Below are positions 34,915 to 46,749 of a stretch of DNA of 64,000 nucleotides, piece after piece. The stretch comes from Daucus carota subsp. sativus (lineage: Eukaryota; Streptophyta; Magnoliopsida; Apiales; Apiaceae), in assembly GCF_001625215.2 (NCBI RefSeq), contig NC_030383.2, positions 63,726,949-63,790,948 on the forward strand. Direction: 5' to 3'. Numbering within the stretch: the stretch's first letter is position 1; the number at the start of each line of letters is the position of its first letter. The notes under the pieces are model-generated. The model was not told the DNA's origin, did no database searches, and saw nothing but the letters and a program-made list of their open reading frames with translations. Both the position numbers and the translations under genes were made by a program.

Positions 34915-37900
34915 TTAATTTAGAAGCTCAAATCCTTGAAATCCTTCAGGTGAAACAAGGCTCTCCGTGTACTTGACAACTGAACTGAACTCTTCGAAAT
35001 CTCCAACATGAGGGGGTAAAGGTAAAAGAAGCTTCTTGACATCTTTCTTTTTATAGTCATAAAAAAAGATGAGTCCCTCATCATTTTTTGCTACAAATTG
35101 CCCAGCACCCCGATACAGACATACCCAATCTATCTTCACATCAGCCTCAAAATTGAACTTCTTAGTCCAAGCCATTTTGTCGTCACAGACATTATCCAAC
35201 GTCCATAGACTCAGAACTGATCCATTGACGGCCTCAAAAACCATTGCAGCAGAACCTTCAAAGTCCAAAACATTTGATTTTGAATGCTGCACGTGGTCGG
35301 GAGAGGGATAGGGATATACTCCAAACACCTCTTTATCCATATCAAATGATATTAATTCATCAGTGCTGTTAAAGTATATGTTAAAGTAGTACTTGTACTG
35401 TAGCAACCTTGGCCTCCAAGTTCTTCACTGTAGCAACACTGCTTTAGTACTGTAGCAACCGTAGGCTGCAAGGTAGTTTGCTCTATTTAAGTAGTTCATT
35501 TCCTTTGTAATAACCAAGCTGAACACTCCATATCAATATACAAGAGTCATAGTTTGTTCTTCTCTTAACATTGATGTTCAGTTTCACCATCTATATGCTC
35601 ACATTGCTTATACAATATATGTAACCAATCTTCGGTTATCTATATACATACACAAGCAGAGCATCCCCGTGTCCGATTTCTACATGGTATCAGAGCTATA
35701 GGCTCCTGATCTTCTCTGTTCCGCTGTCACCAAAATCAAGCTGACAAAACACACTTGAAGTTTGGCCGGCAGTTTCTTTGCAAGCTTTGGCTGAGAACTC
35801 CGGCAGGTACTTCGTATTTTGTCCGGCTGTAATTATTTACACCACTGAATCATTCCATCATCCTTCCTGATTTCCCCCACTCATCTGGTGTCACCAGCTC
35901 TTTGTGACATTAAATCAAACACCTTGTGTGCCGAATCAGAAAGGTGCATAATCATCACCTTTTCCACACCCATATCAGCCACAATACACAAAACAACGAA
36001 TATCACTTATTCGATTTCATCGATATCTCACCCACTACCGAGTTAGCTCACCCAGTCAACTCACTCATTCTCCTCCGGCCAGACGCCATTTCTGTCCGGC
36101 GAACCCCATCCTTGCAAGTCTCACCGCTATTTTTATCTCTGCCTTTTTTTTCTTTGCACGCTGCTGCATATTATTAGGGCTTCAGACATATATTTTGTTC
36201 TGGGCTAGCACCAAAAGAAACCTTGTTTAGTTTTATTTGGGCCACACCAATTCAGCCCAAGTAAAATATACGAGCAGGTTTTCTTGTTTTCTAGCAAAAC
36301 ATTCAATTTAGTACATGATCTTTTTCAAATATTCTAAGTTGAACCTTGTTGTTTTCCTTAGCTTATTTCTAAGCCCCTGTACTTCTAAATTTTTCCAATC
36401 AAGTTCCTGAAGTTTACAAGTTTTTCACTCAAGTCCTTTCACTTGCGAAGATGGAAAGAGAAAATAGTTCCTCGATTCAAACAATCTTAATTGGCTCGAA
36501 CTATTTATCTTGGTCTCAAGCTATGCGTAGCTTTCTGAAGGGAAAACGTCTTTGGAGGTACGTTAATGGGGATTTCACTGTTCCTACGAAAGAGAAAGAT
36601 GAATCTGATTCACATTTGAAAGATCGTATTGAGGAATGGGATGTCAAAAATCATCAAGCTATTACATATTTTAGAAACTCTGTTGTTTCTAAAATTAATT
36701 TACAGTTTGGAAACTTTGACACCGCAAAAGAAATTTGGGATTTGTTGGAATCTCGATACACTACATCTGATCTTTCCCATCAATATCAGATCATTTGTTC
36801 TCTCAGCAAGCAGAAACAGGAGTCCGGTCAATCAGTTGCTGAGTTTCTGTCACAGTTACAATCACTTTGGGATCAGTTGGCATTGTCTGAACCAAAGTGG
36901 TTACACACAGAGGATGGAACACTCTATCATGCATACCGTGACCAACAACGACTCATCAAGTTTCTAATGGCTCTGACACAGGATTTTGAACCTGTTAGAG
37001 CTGCTTTGCTTCATCGTGTACCACTGCCTTCTTTGGAGAGTGCTGTTGCTGAACTCATTTCGGAAGAAACTCGACTCGACATCGGGAAAGGTAGTATTGT
37101 GGAAGACATGGTCCTAGCGACACCTTCACCATCCACCTCCACATTTGATACACCATTTTGTAAATTTTGTCGACAAAATGGACATTTTATCAAGGAGTGT
37201 GTAACACTTCGCAATCATACCTGCCAAAACTGTCATCAAAAGGGTCATTCGGCACAATTTTGTAAAAAGCCATCTTCTGGGTCAAACAAGCTCTCCCATC
37301 CTTCCGTTGATGTAACCTCGGATTCTACACCGCCAACTGCATCAACTAGTGAGCTTGAATCTTTGCTCAAACAGGTTTTATCTAAAATTGATTCTTCTTC
37401 CACCGCATTCACTGTCACTTCGGGTTCTTCAGACATGACATGCTCTTGGGACAAACCGTGAATACGGAAGATTGATTGTCAAGAAGCTTTCAAGAGACAC
37501 AATTCTTCTACATTGTGTCTCAACTATAAAAGCTTAACCTCCTGCCACTTTCAGTGATTTTGTTTACAAACTCAAGTTGGTTCTTCAACCATCTCAAGTT
37601 TGAGGGGGGGTGTTAAAGTATATGTTAAAGTAGTACTTGTACTGTAGCAACCTTGGCCTCCAAGTTCTTCACTGTAGCAACACTGCTTTAGTACTGTAGC
37701 AACCGTAGGCTGCAAGGTAGTTTGCTCTATTTAAGTAGTTCATTTCCTTTGTAATAACCAAGCTGAACACTCCATATCAATATACAAGAGTCATAGTTTG
37801 TTCTTCTCTTAACATTGATGTTCAGTTTCACCATCTATATGCTCACATTGCTTATACAATATATGTAACCAATCTTCGGTTATCTATATACATACACAAG

Positions 37901-38573
37901 CAGAGCATCCCCGTGTCCGATTTCTACAAGTGCCTTCAAAATATAATACCCCGGTTTTGAGATCATGAACACATTTTGAATTTGTGCAAAGCACTATATT
38001 CTTTAGACTTTCAGGGACATTGATCTCCTTAAAATTTCCAGTTTTCGAAGAATACAATTCTGCTATTAGCTCATGAGCATATTCATATAACACAAATGTA
38101 AGCCTAAGAAGCTTGTAGTCATTACAAGTAGAATCATAACCAAACACGAAGTCACTTATTTCCCAATCTTCTTCTCGTACTCTCGGGGCAGCTGAAAGTT
38201 CTTTCCACTGCTTGGTCGCCGGATTCCATAAGTACATAACATGAATATCAATATCAAACTCACTGTCCGCAAGACAAACAAGACCACTACAAGAAGATAT
38301 GCAATCAAACCTACCCTTGCTTGGAAGATTGAGCCTGACAGATTCTTCGAGAGTATCAAGCTGATAGACACGGTTAAAATCTTTATCAAGGATTAAGGGG
38401 GCTGGTTTTTTCTGAGAATTGGTGAGGTGAGTATTGATAAATTGTTGGTCCGATATTATGGATAGCCATGACTTGCAAACTGAACGGAACCGGAGCAGTG
38501 ATTTCACGGGTAAATATGAAAGTATTTCGAAGATAAGTTCTTGAGGGAAGTGATAACTACAACTTGATGCCAT
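34915..38573 (-). pseudogene. F-box/FBA gene copy E, split by a TR-GAG element
   Basis: The N-terminal part (38573-37929: F-box, FBA start, LWNPATKQWKEL, FGYDSTCNDYKLLR, DLKTGVLYFEGT) and the C-terminal part (35366-34915: DELISFDMDKEVF to FQGFELLN) correspond in order to copy C. They are separated by the 2562-bp LTR element at 35367-37928 and its 5-bp target duplication, inserted just before the DELISFD motif. Both parts are still open and the TATA block (38611-38619) is conserved, so the gene was probably functional until the insertion. A transcript would now run into the element and give at most an F-box plus partial FBA protein. Confidence 0.93.
35367..37928 (+). mobile_element. TR-GAG: gag-only Copia-like LTR element, 2562 bp, very young
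   Basis: LTRs at 35367-35684 and 37611-37928 are each 318 bp, start TGTTAAAG, end TTTCTACA and look identical by eye. Target duplication AGTGC (35362-35366, 37929-37933). A tRNA-Met type primer-binding site TGGTATCAGAGC follows the 5' LTR (35685-35696), and a purine tract TTGAGGGGGGG precedes the 3' LTR. The interior carries one gag ORF (36451-37461, 336 codons) with a retrotransposon gag region and a CCHC zinc knuckle (CQNCHQKGHSAQFC). There is no pol region, matching the known TR-GAG class of non-autonomous elements mobilised by Copia relatives. It looks whole for its class. Identical LTRs mean insertion after the segmental duplication. Confidence 0.93.
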
Positions 38574-38619
38574 TGATCAGGCCAAATCTGAAGCTTGGAA
38601 GAACCGTAGACTTTATAAA

Positions 38620-38764
38620 CCCTAATATTAATATAAGCAAACAAGGATGTATCCTAAAATAGTGATATAACGAAAAGGATTCACGTATACTTATACGTAG
38701 ATTTTAACTTTGAATTCTTATTAACAACGATAATCAGTTAGATATCCTTGTCAATGAGAAACTT
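38620..38764. other. Upstream region of F-box E
   Basis: Aligns with 27895-28020 above F-box C. AT-rich, no ORF. Confidence 0.5.
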
Positions 38765-39565
38765 ATTATTATATATTTATATAAATAAGCGTAAGAGAGA
38801 ATTTGGTCGCATGGTAAGTTTATCATCCGTTGGATCCTACGTTGGATCGTATATTGAACAAATAAGCAACGTGAGATTAGAACAAAATTAACTTTTAATC
38901 TTATGAGGCAACTGATATCTACTTTACATGTTTATAATTCCTTTTCTGAATCCAAAACAAATTTTGTCTTTCACATGTTTATGATTTTTTTAATCCAAAA
39001 TAAGTATTTTCTACCAGCTTTAATTGTAGAATCATATAACTCGCAGCGTCACAAAATTATTTTTATCTAATATATTTTAAAATTAATAAGTCGGATATTT
39101 TAATCTAAAATAAATATTTCCCACCAGTTTTAATTGTAGAATCATATAAATCGCTCCATCACAAAATTATTTTTATCTAATATATTTTAAAATTAGTAAG
39201 CCAAATTTAAATCATACTATAATAATTCTAATATAAAATACATTTATAAATATAATCTAATGGAAGTCGACGTCACATATTCTACTCAATATATATTAAA
39301 ATTTGATAGAAAAAATTTAATACCTTGGCATGATACATAAGAGAAAAGGAATGTCTTGATTACAATAGTTTATTTGAAGCCATTAATGGATGTGACGGTG
39401 TATTTTATACTGCATCGCCACGGTCGGATGATCCAACATGTGTGACCAGTTGTTTTTTTTTTTTTTTACAGAAACAAGTCTGAAAAGTAGAATCTATATA
39501 TTTTTACAATAATTCTGACTTACAAACAAATTATAATTTCAAATTTTATTTAATTGAAAATGCGA
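38765..39565. mobile_element. Helitron-derived block lacking both ends
   Basis: Related to the interior of the 24334 Helitron (AATAAGCGTAAG, TTTGGTCGCATGG, TATCATCCGTTGGATC, then TTCCTTTTCTGAATCC and on). Neither the TC start nor the hairpin-CTAG end is present. An internal roughly 105-bp tandem repeat (about 38990-39091 and 39100-39200) is not in the 24334 copy. It replaces 28035-28465 of unit 1. Confidence 0.6.
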
Positions 39566-40331
39566 TTTATAATACCTCTAATTTTATCGTTTATATTTTA
39601 AATTCAATTAATATACAAATCTATTGTATTAATTTTTTTAAATATTTTAACTTAATTGGTAATAAGAAAATTGATTCGAACACGTTTACCGACCGGCTGA
39701 TAAAACTTGACCGACTAATAATATTAATAATATTTCACTTTTAAGTAATATATGAAATTTATTATAAGAATTATATTTTATTTGTGAAACTGTTTTATTT
39801 GTAAACATTAAATTCTATATTTTATATTAAAACATTACATATAAATAATTTTTATTATTAAATTTTGACCTTTCATCAAATAATAAGATTTAAGAGTTTT
39901 AATATTCTGCAGTACTAAAAATTAATTTTATAATAATTAATATTTTCTGAAACTATTATTTACACATCCCATGATCCCAATCTAGTTTATTATGTATACA
40001 TTAATCTAATTTCAAAAAAAAAGTATAAATTAAAATAAATTTTAGTTTTGGTAAATAAGTACATGAGTCGGTTTGGGCCGCTGAACAAGTTGGACATGGC
40101 CCACAAACAGTGTTTCAATTGCAATGAAATTGGGGTCAAATGGGCTGGACCATAATCTCTTGAAACCCAAAGTATGATGACAGCACAAACAGTTTAACAA
40201 TATTGAGATTCCATATTTTCATGGAACTTACTTGCCTCCTAAATGAGTTAACTTATTCTTTTTATTTACCCATTGCTTCAGATATTTATTTTCTCGTGAA
40301 ATGCTGAAGTATAGATAGTTAATATTTGTTA

Positions 40332-40685
40332 GAGCAAGTCCAGTGTCCTAGTTGAAACCCTAAATATAATATAAAAAATTATGTTCTAGTAGTTTAGGAT
40401 ATATTCTACTAACTTCAACTTCAACAATGTGTCTTATTTTATTGTTAAAAGTCACTTTCATCATTAAAATATAATAATATAATATAAAATAGAGAGAGAA
40501 AGAGAGTGTTAGTAAGAATTTATTATAAAATATGAGATAGGGCCAAGAGAGAGCCTCAAAAATAGGGTTTGAATGGGTTGTCCTAGTGATACAGGGCATC
40601 ATTAGGACATTGTTGGATCAAATTTTTTCATCAAACCCTGTATTATGACTTAGGACACTAAATAGGACAGCTGTTGGACTTGCTC
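40332..40685. mobile_element. Harbinger-like MITE (GAGNAAGTCCA family), 354 bp
   Basis: Ends GAGCAAGTCCAGTGTCCTA and GCTGTTGGACTTGCTC, with TTA on both sides (40329-40331, 40686-40688). Unit 1 has the empty site near 29222-29230 (TTTGTTAATCTGG). Relative of 12233-12615. Confidence 0.93.
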
Positions 40686-40830
40686 TTAATCCGGTAATTT
40701 GTGCTTGATGGGTTGTTCTTATTAGCTCAAAGTTTTGAAATTTAAGAATTTTAAGCAAGTCCTTTGCTTGTTGCAAGTCAGGTAGGGTCTGAACTCTAAA
40801 TTCTTTTAGCCTGTGGAATTTGTTGGTAAT

Positions 40831-40903
40831 AGAGAGAGAGGGAGGGAGAGGGAGAGAGGAGGGAGAGGGAGAGAGAGGGAGAGGGAGGGAGGGAGAGAGA
40901 GAG

Positions 40904-40948
<45 letters not shown>

Positions 40949-40972
40949 GAGAGAGAAATGGAGAGAAAGAGA
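40831..40972. repeat. GA-rich microsatellite upstream of transporter 2
   Basis: Counterpart of 29368-29558, shorter and with different GGGAGA unit order. Confidence 0.9.
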
Positions 40973-41120
40973 GAGACCTACTTGCCCTTCTGGAATTCTT
41001 AAAAGAGATGAGAAGTGAAGTTTGAAGGAGGGAAGGGAGGAGTTGAACTTGACCCATTTGGGTATCTTGAGATAATGAGATTCCTTTAATTAATTAGTAG
41101 CCCTCTGGATATTAATAGAG

Positions 41121-43162
41121 ATGAGAAGTGAAGTTTGGAGATGGGGTTTAGGTTTGAGTTACATAGTGTCGGTTGCAATTATTTGGATTGCTTCTAGTTT
41201 TGTAGTTCAATCAGTTGTTGATTCTGGGGTTTCGCCATTTCTTATTACCTATACATGTAATTCATTGTTTGTGGTTTATTTACCCCTAGTGGAAATTGGA
41301 CGGTGTTTGAAAGATATGTATGGTAGCTTAGTTTTCTGGAGAAAAGATGGTAGTTTGCTCAAGCGGCAAGGGTCTGAAGAGGCTGTTCTTCTTAGCGGAA
41401 GTGATAGTAATTATCAAGTTGAGAGTTTGAATCAAGACGAGGTTGAAGAGAAATCAGAACCTTTTAATTGCGATGGTATTGTGGTAGGGACATTAGAATC
41501 GGATCAAACTGATACATATGAAAATGTTGATGATGGTCTGGATGAGAGAGGACGGTGGACTCGGATTAGGGTGGCAAAAGTCAGCCTGTTAATATGCCCA
41601 TTTTGGTTTCTCGCACAACTTACATTCAATTTTTCCCTAAAATATACTACAGTCACGGTAAGTATTTTAAAATTGTATTGTTCTAATATACTTTTTGCTT
41701 AATCTCTTCAGGGATGTTAACAATTTAATCCTTGTCTACAGTCTAACACCATCCTAAGCAGTGCTTCAAGTCTTTTCACGTTCCTTGTCTCTCTGGCGTT
41801 TTTGGGTGAGACATTCACTTTGGTAAAGCTGATTAGCGTCCTTCTTTGCATGGGAGGAACAATTATTGTTAGTTTGGGAGACTCAGAATCAGGATTGAGA
41901 GATGTTGCCTCAAACCCTCTTCTTGGGGATATCCTTGCTCTTATATCTGCTGCATTATATTCTGTGTATATTACACTTATTCGTAAGCATATACCTGACG
42001 ATGACGTTGGAAATTACGGACATGTTAGTATGGCACAAGTCCTTGGATTTCTTGGGCTGTTCAACCTTTTGATTTTTCTTCCTGTTGCACTGGTACTTAA
42101 TTTCACCAAGTTGGAGCCTTTTAGTATGCTCACATGGAAGCAGTTTGGCCTGATTGTCGGAAAAGGTATGTTTCCCTAGTAGCCTTGTCGTGTATAAATA
42201 AAATTCCTACTCATTTTGGTCCTGGTCAAATAATAATCTTTATATTGAAAATCGTGGTTGTAGATGTTATATTCAATTGAGGCATGTTGTGTGGTAAAAG
42301 TGAGCCAATTATCTTGCCATCATGCAGTTTAGTTTAGTACTTCACATATAAGATTGTGCAACCAGACTTATCACATTGGTGACTTACCACTTATCACATT
42401 GGTTTTTGGTCACCTCTTTCATTTCTCATCTCCCTCTTTCTTACTCCCTATAAATGTAGACTCTTTTATGATTTATCATGTGGAATTTCCATGGACATCT
42501 TACAGAACCGAAGTGTCAAAATGGTTGCCTTTGCATAAAGATTGTGGCAAAGGTTTTCCTGGAAGAATAAGAGGATAATTTAAGCAGCAGGACCCAAACT
42601 TCGACCTTCTAGATCGTAGGCAAACCTCGTTAAAGTCTAAGCTGTATGCCTAATATTTGTCTATTGTTTGGTAGAAACAGATGAAACACTGGAAGTGGCA
42701 ATAACATGTTTTCGCCCCATGAATATTTGAAATAGAAAACTCTATAATCCAAATCTTCATGTCATTGCTACTCCTTCAACAACTACTTGCTCCGACTTAA
42801 TTACAGGATAAGATGCGACGATTGACATGCACATGAAGTTCATACTTCTTTTGTTTGTGTTCTGTTTGTATAGTTTTATATAAATTATTTGATTTGTGAA
42901 GTAAAGTCATTTCATTTCATTAGGTTTGATAGACAATGTTTTAAGCGATTACCTATGGGCCAAGGCTGTTCTTCTCACGACGACAACAGTAGCAACAGCA
43001 GGACTCACAATTCAAGTTCCTTTAGCTGCTCTTGTTGATTCAGTGACAGGAAATGCACCGCATGCTATGGATTATGTAGGGGCTGCTGCTGTCTTGGTCG
43101 GTTTTGTGGGCATTAACATCCCGTCAGACACATTCTCAAGATCCCCAGTATCACTTGAATAA
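41121..43162 (+). CDS. EamA/SLC35F5-like membrane transporter, copy 2
   Basis: Exons 41121-41657, 41742-42165 and 42924-43162 have the same lengths (537, 424 and 239) and phases as copy 1, giving 399 residues with no stop. About 15 residues differ from copy 1, most in the soluble loop (for example S to G, C to W, N to Q and two G to D changes) and in the C-terminal tail (PSDTFSRSPVSLE); the membrane spans are nearly unchanged. That bias suggests both copies are still under constraint. The second intron has diverged more than the exons (insertions near 42300-42400). Substrate and location unknown, as for copy 1. Confidence 0.92.
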
Positions 43163-43378
43163 TGCTTATTACTCGTCTACTAATCAAGAACACCTTGAAG
43201 AAAATCTACAAAGCATTCGTCAATTCTGTTGAATTTGTATTATTGCAGGAATTTTTGCCCGTTCTGTTTTATCTTTCTATCAAATTTTCTGCAAATGTAC
43301 TTGATGTATTCACATCCTCAATGTATATATTAATCCAAAGATCACAAATTACTGAACAATAAATCTTGATCATTGTAA

Positions 43379-44087
43379 GAGCCTATTTGATTGGAATTAA
43401 AATTATGATTAATGTTTTATCACGATTTTTCGTGGTAAGTGTGTAGTTCTAATTATCTGTGTATATGACTTTTATTATAATTTTTATTTTAAGTATTTAT
43501 GACTTGATAAAAATAAATTTGACAAGTATTTGTGATGAAATTAAATTTTATTAAAAAAGAATTTATAAAATATAAGTTTTTTGAAAAATATATCTCTTAC
43601 CGAAACTTTTAGTCAATTTAAAGATTTTTTTTTGAACTTTAAATCAGCTTCTTACTTAAAGTCTAAACCGTCCTAAAACCAGGATCATCAAAAAAAACAA
43701 CAAATTCAAATATGTTTACGAGCTTAACAAATTCAAATATTTTACGAACTCAATTCAAATATTCAAATATTTGACTTAAGTAGGTCACATAAGATTTGGC
43801 TTATTACGTCTAAATGTGAAATCAAATTCAATTTCAAATCAAAATGAATAGAAAACACCAGCGACTAGCCAACACTTTAGTACCTAGAAAATGTCATTTA
43901 AAGATGAGGCATACAATTCGATACTTAATCATTGAATAATAGTTTATAGCCATGGACAACAGCTATAATATAAATGTGAGCGGTTCATCTTTCGCTAGTT
44001 GAAAGAGCTGACCCAATATTTCTAACAATAATAAGTAGCACATAATCACAAATTCCATTATGGTGACAAGATTAATCAAGAATGGGA
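43379..44087. other. Intergenic DNA between transporter 2 and the PPPDE gene
   Basis: 43379-43690 (starting GAGCCTATTTGATTGG) interrupts similarity to unit 1 and is probably an unclassified MITE. 43690-43790 repeats AACAAATTCAAATAT words. The tail is the convergent 3' UTR region. Confidence 0.45.
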
Positions 44088-45756
44088 CTAGCTCTGCACA
44101 GAGTTGGTGCTTCCATATCTTTGCATCACCCGCTTAGTTGCGAGTGCTGCAGCCTCACTGGCACGCAAGGTTCCACTCGCCATGATTGCAGCAAATTCAT
44201 TGGTGATCTCTTCTTGCACCTTGCTCCTTGCGTCCCCGAGAGGATCTGCTGGCTTAGCCCTGGTCGATGCTGCACTTGTATTAGGTGCTCCAGACTTGAC
44301 AGGTTTCTCTTCTACCTTTGGTTTAGTCACCTCTGGTTTTTTCTCTTCTTTTTTCACTCCACTGGATGCAACATTGTTGGCTGGTGTTGACAGTATAGGT
44401 TGCTGAAACTGGGGGGCTTGGGGCACCGCACCAGCTTTCATAGTTGTCTCTAGTCTTTCTATCATAGGCACTGCACAGAAATTTCAAGGTTATTGTTAGC
44501 AATGGAAATATTCCCTGCCTCTCGAACTTAAGCTTCTACAGTCTACCCTCTTTCAGGAGAAAACAAGTAGCTCAACTTCTCATGAAACGTCTAACATAAA
44601 TTATGGGCTTTTTATACAGTATTAGCAATCAAGCGTTATAAATTGAGCTTTAAATGTCACACCACTATGTTCAACAGATGATGAAATTGAAGGGTAATTG
44701 CAGGATTCCTGTCAAGTCAGACTTAGTCATCAACATCATTTCTTGCATACTTTAGATTCGTGTTTCATTTCTTGCATACTTTAGAGTTTCGTGTTTCTTA
44801 AAATGCTCATCATCTAGATGCATAGTAAAATAAAGACTACCATCCAATGTACCAGCAGTTAAAAACTTACATATGAGAGCAGCCATAGGACTGCTTGTGA
44901 CTTCATTAGGAAGATTCAGGATGTATTCTGGAATAGTAGCCCCCGCCAGAAATTGTGCAACCTCATTGCTGAAATTGTTGCAGTTGTGTTTGAGCAAACT
45001 ATATGACTCCGCCGTATACCGGGGGCTGATCTCTTCCAGATACATTTCAAATACATCTTTGGGGACATGAGTGACACCAATATCAACCACTCGGATCGGT
45101 GTCCCATATGGTGTAGTTCCAACAGGTGCATGCTGCACACCACCGCTGAAGTAGTATTCGGTGCCATAAACCACTATTCCTGTATGCCTGTAAAAAGAAG
45201 CTTACAACACTTATAATAAGCCCATCAAGCAAATCTAAAAATAATTGTTCAATGACTTCTTGCAGAAATATTAGGTTCCGCTAAAATTAAGGAGCCTAAT
45301 ATTGGTTCACAGTTTGCACCCTAAATCGATAAATTATACACCATGGTCCATCTTAAAACACAAATCAACAAATTATGCATTCAGAATCAAGGAGTTTTTT
45401 AAGATACCAAAGTGTCAGAGGTCCTTTACTGATGGCATAATAAGCAATTTTGCTAAAATTTCATGAAAATAAAAATCCGAGCAGACACAGGAGAAAAACA
45501 GGGAAACCATCAGACACTTACCAAATGCCTTCGATAGTTTTCCCCAAGAATGCCATTGACAAATTCCTGGCCATTCCTTGACTCAAGTCATAAACGTTCA
45601 AGCTGACCTTGTGACCTTCCTGAAACCAGTAAGAAAATACAATTGAATGTATACTAATAAGCTACAACAATTTATTAACACAAACACAATGTGAACAAGA
45701 CCATGATATATATGTACTGCACCAGAAAATTATGCGATAGAACTTACCTCAGCCAT
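44088..45756 (-). CDS. PPPDE (deSI-like) putative thiol peptidase
   Basis: Four coding exons (45756-45748, 45619-45522, 45187-44871, 44470-44088) give 268 residues. The tiny first coding exon encodes only MAE. The PPPDE papain-like fold spans residues about 4-130. The catalytic dyad is visible as His37 in IEGIWHTGIVVYG and Cys105 in SLLKHNCNNFSNE. Family members act as deSUMOylating or deubiquitinating isopeptidases; the substrate here is unknown. The C-terminal third is a Lys/Pro/Glu-rich linker (KKEEKKPEVTKPKVEEKP) and a short conserved tail (EITNEFAAIMASGTLRASEA). It resembles Arabidopsis At3g07090 from memory, which neighbours the homologue of the transporter gene. The gene appears intact; a 5' UTR intron is likely. 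Confidence 0.9.
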
Positions 45757-45934
45757 CCTTAATATATAAATATGCAACTGCTAGTCTGCCCTCTGTAAAC
45801 TCTGTAATGTATCTGAGGTAAAATTAAAGAAAAACCGCATCAGATCCACATATATTTGGACACAAAGTGGGATGTTCATAGCCTAGAACATGACCTATAA
45901 GAAATTCTTTAAAACCACACATTCGGGTTACGCA

Positions 45935-46085
45935 ATCATAGAAGTACAGAAACTACAACTACTTAAGTACAGAAACTATAGAGTATAATCTTATAAAGAA
46001 TGCATCACTATACCATTTAAGTACATAAACTACAACTACTTAAGTACAAAAACTACATAATCTTACAAAAAATGCATCACTACAC
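45935..46085. repeat. Diverged tandem repeat in the PPPDE 5' UTR intron
   Basis: About 70-base unit (ACTACAACTACTTAAGTAC to AATGCATCACTA), repeated once with several differences. Confidence 0.75.
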
Positions 46086-46647
46086 CACAAATTACAGTCA
46101 TCAATTACCAGGGTGACAACATTCGACAGAATTCCATGACTACGCAAGTGCCTGAACTAATCCTACAATCACTACTCTAAACAACATTGCTACAAACTCA
46201 AGATATAGTTGCATAATGTACATATGTACCCAATATACAACGAGGTATTTAAATTAATAGCCAAGATCAAAATCTTTATACAACAACATTGACAACACAA
46301 CACATCACATAGAAAAAACCTCAAAACAAAGTCAAAAAAGCCCTAATTATCAAGAATTCACCATCAAGATTCAATCTCTACACTAAATAAAGCATACCCA
46401 CAAATCAAAACATGAATTCACGGTAAACCCACTACTAAAATCAAGAAAATAATCATAAAGTCCAATCTTTACACATAAAACATAAAAAAAAACTCAAATT
46501 TTCAAAAATTAAATATAAATTTACAGCTAAAGATCATAGATTGCATACCTCAAGAACTAAAATGGGTGCTTAAATTGGTCAGCGGAGAAAACAAAGAATC
46601 AATGTGCTTAAATTTGTATGTATATGTTGTATGTATAGGCGTGTGAG

Positions 46648-46700
46648 TATATATAGACCTGGGCTGAAAGAGCTTGGAGGGTGGAAGACTTGGGCCGCAG
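46648..46700 (-). promoter_or_regulatory. PPPDE promoter: TATA box and site II elements
   Basis: Minus-strand TATATATA at 46655-46648, with TGGGCT/TGGGCC type words at 46661-46696 above it. A likely 5' UTR exon ends at about 46551 with donor GTATGC. Confidence 0.55.
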
Positions 46701-46749
46701 CTCTTCTATGACTTTCTAGAATGTGCCATCCAATAGGATTTTGACACGT

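Larger units (their letters stand above)
39566..41120. other. Promoter side of transporter 2
   Basis: Aligns with 28470-29698 upstream of transporter 1, including the GGGCC/GGCCCA cluster (40074-40160). Interrupted by a MITE at 40332-40685. Confidence 0.55.
32063..43378. repeat. Tandem segmental duplication, unit 2
   Basis: Direct partner of 22589-31938. It starts inside F-box D and ends just after GATCATTGTAA downstream of transporter 2. Unit 2 alone carries the Stowaway at 32440, the TR-GAG at 35367, the Helitron-derived block at 38765 and the Harbinger MITE at 40332, which account for most of its extra length. Confidence 0.92.

Noticed and set aside
36451-37461. CCHC zinc-knuckle protein as a host gene
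   Set aside because: It lies between two LTRs with a primer-binding site and purine tract; it is the gag of the TR-GAG element.
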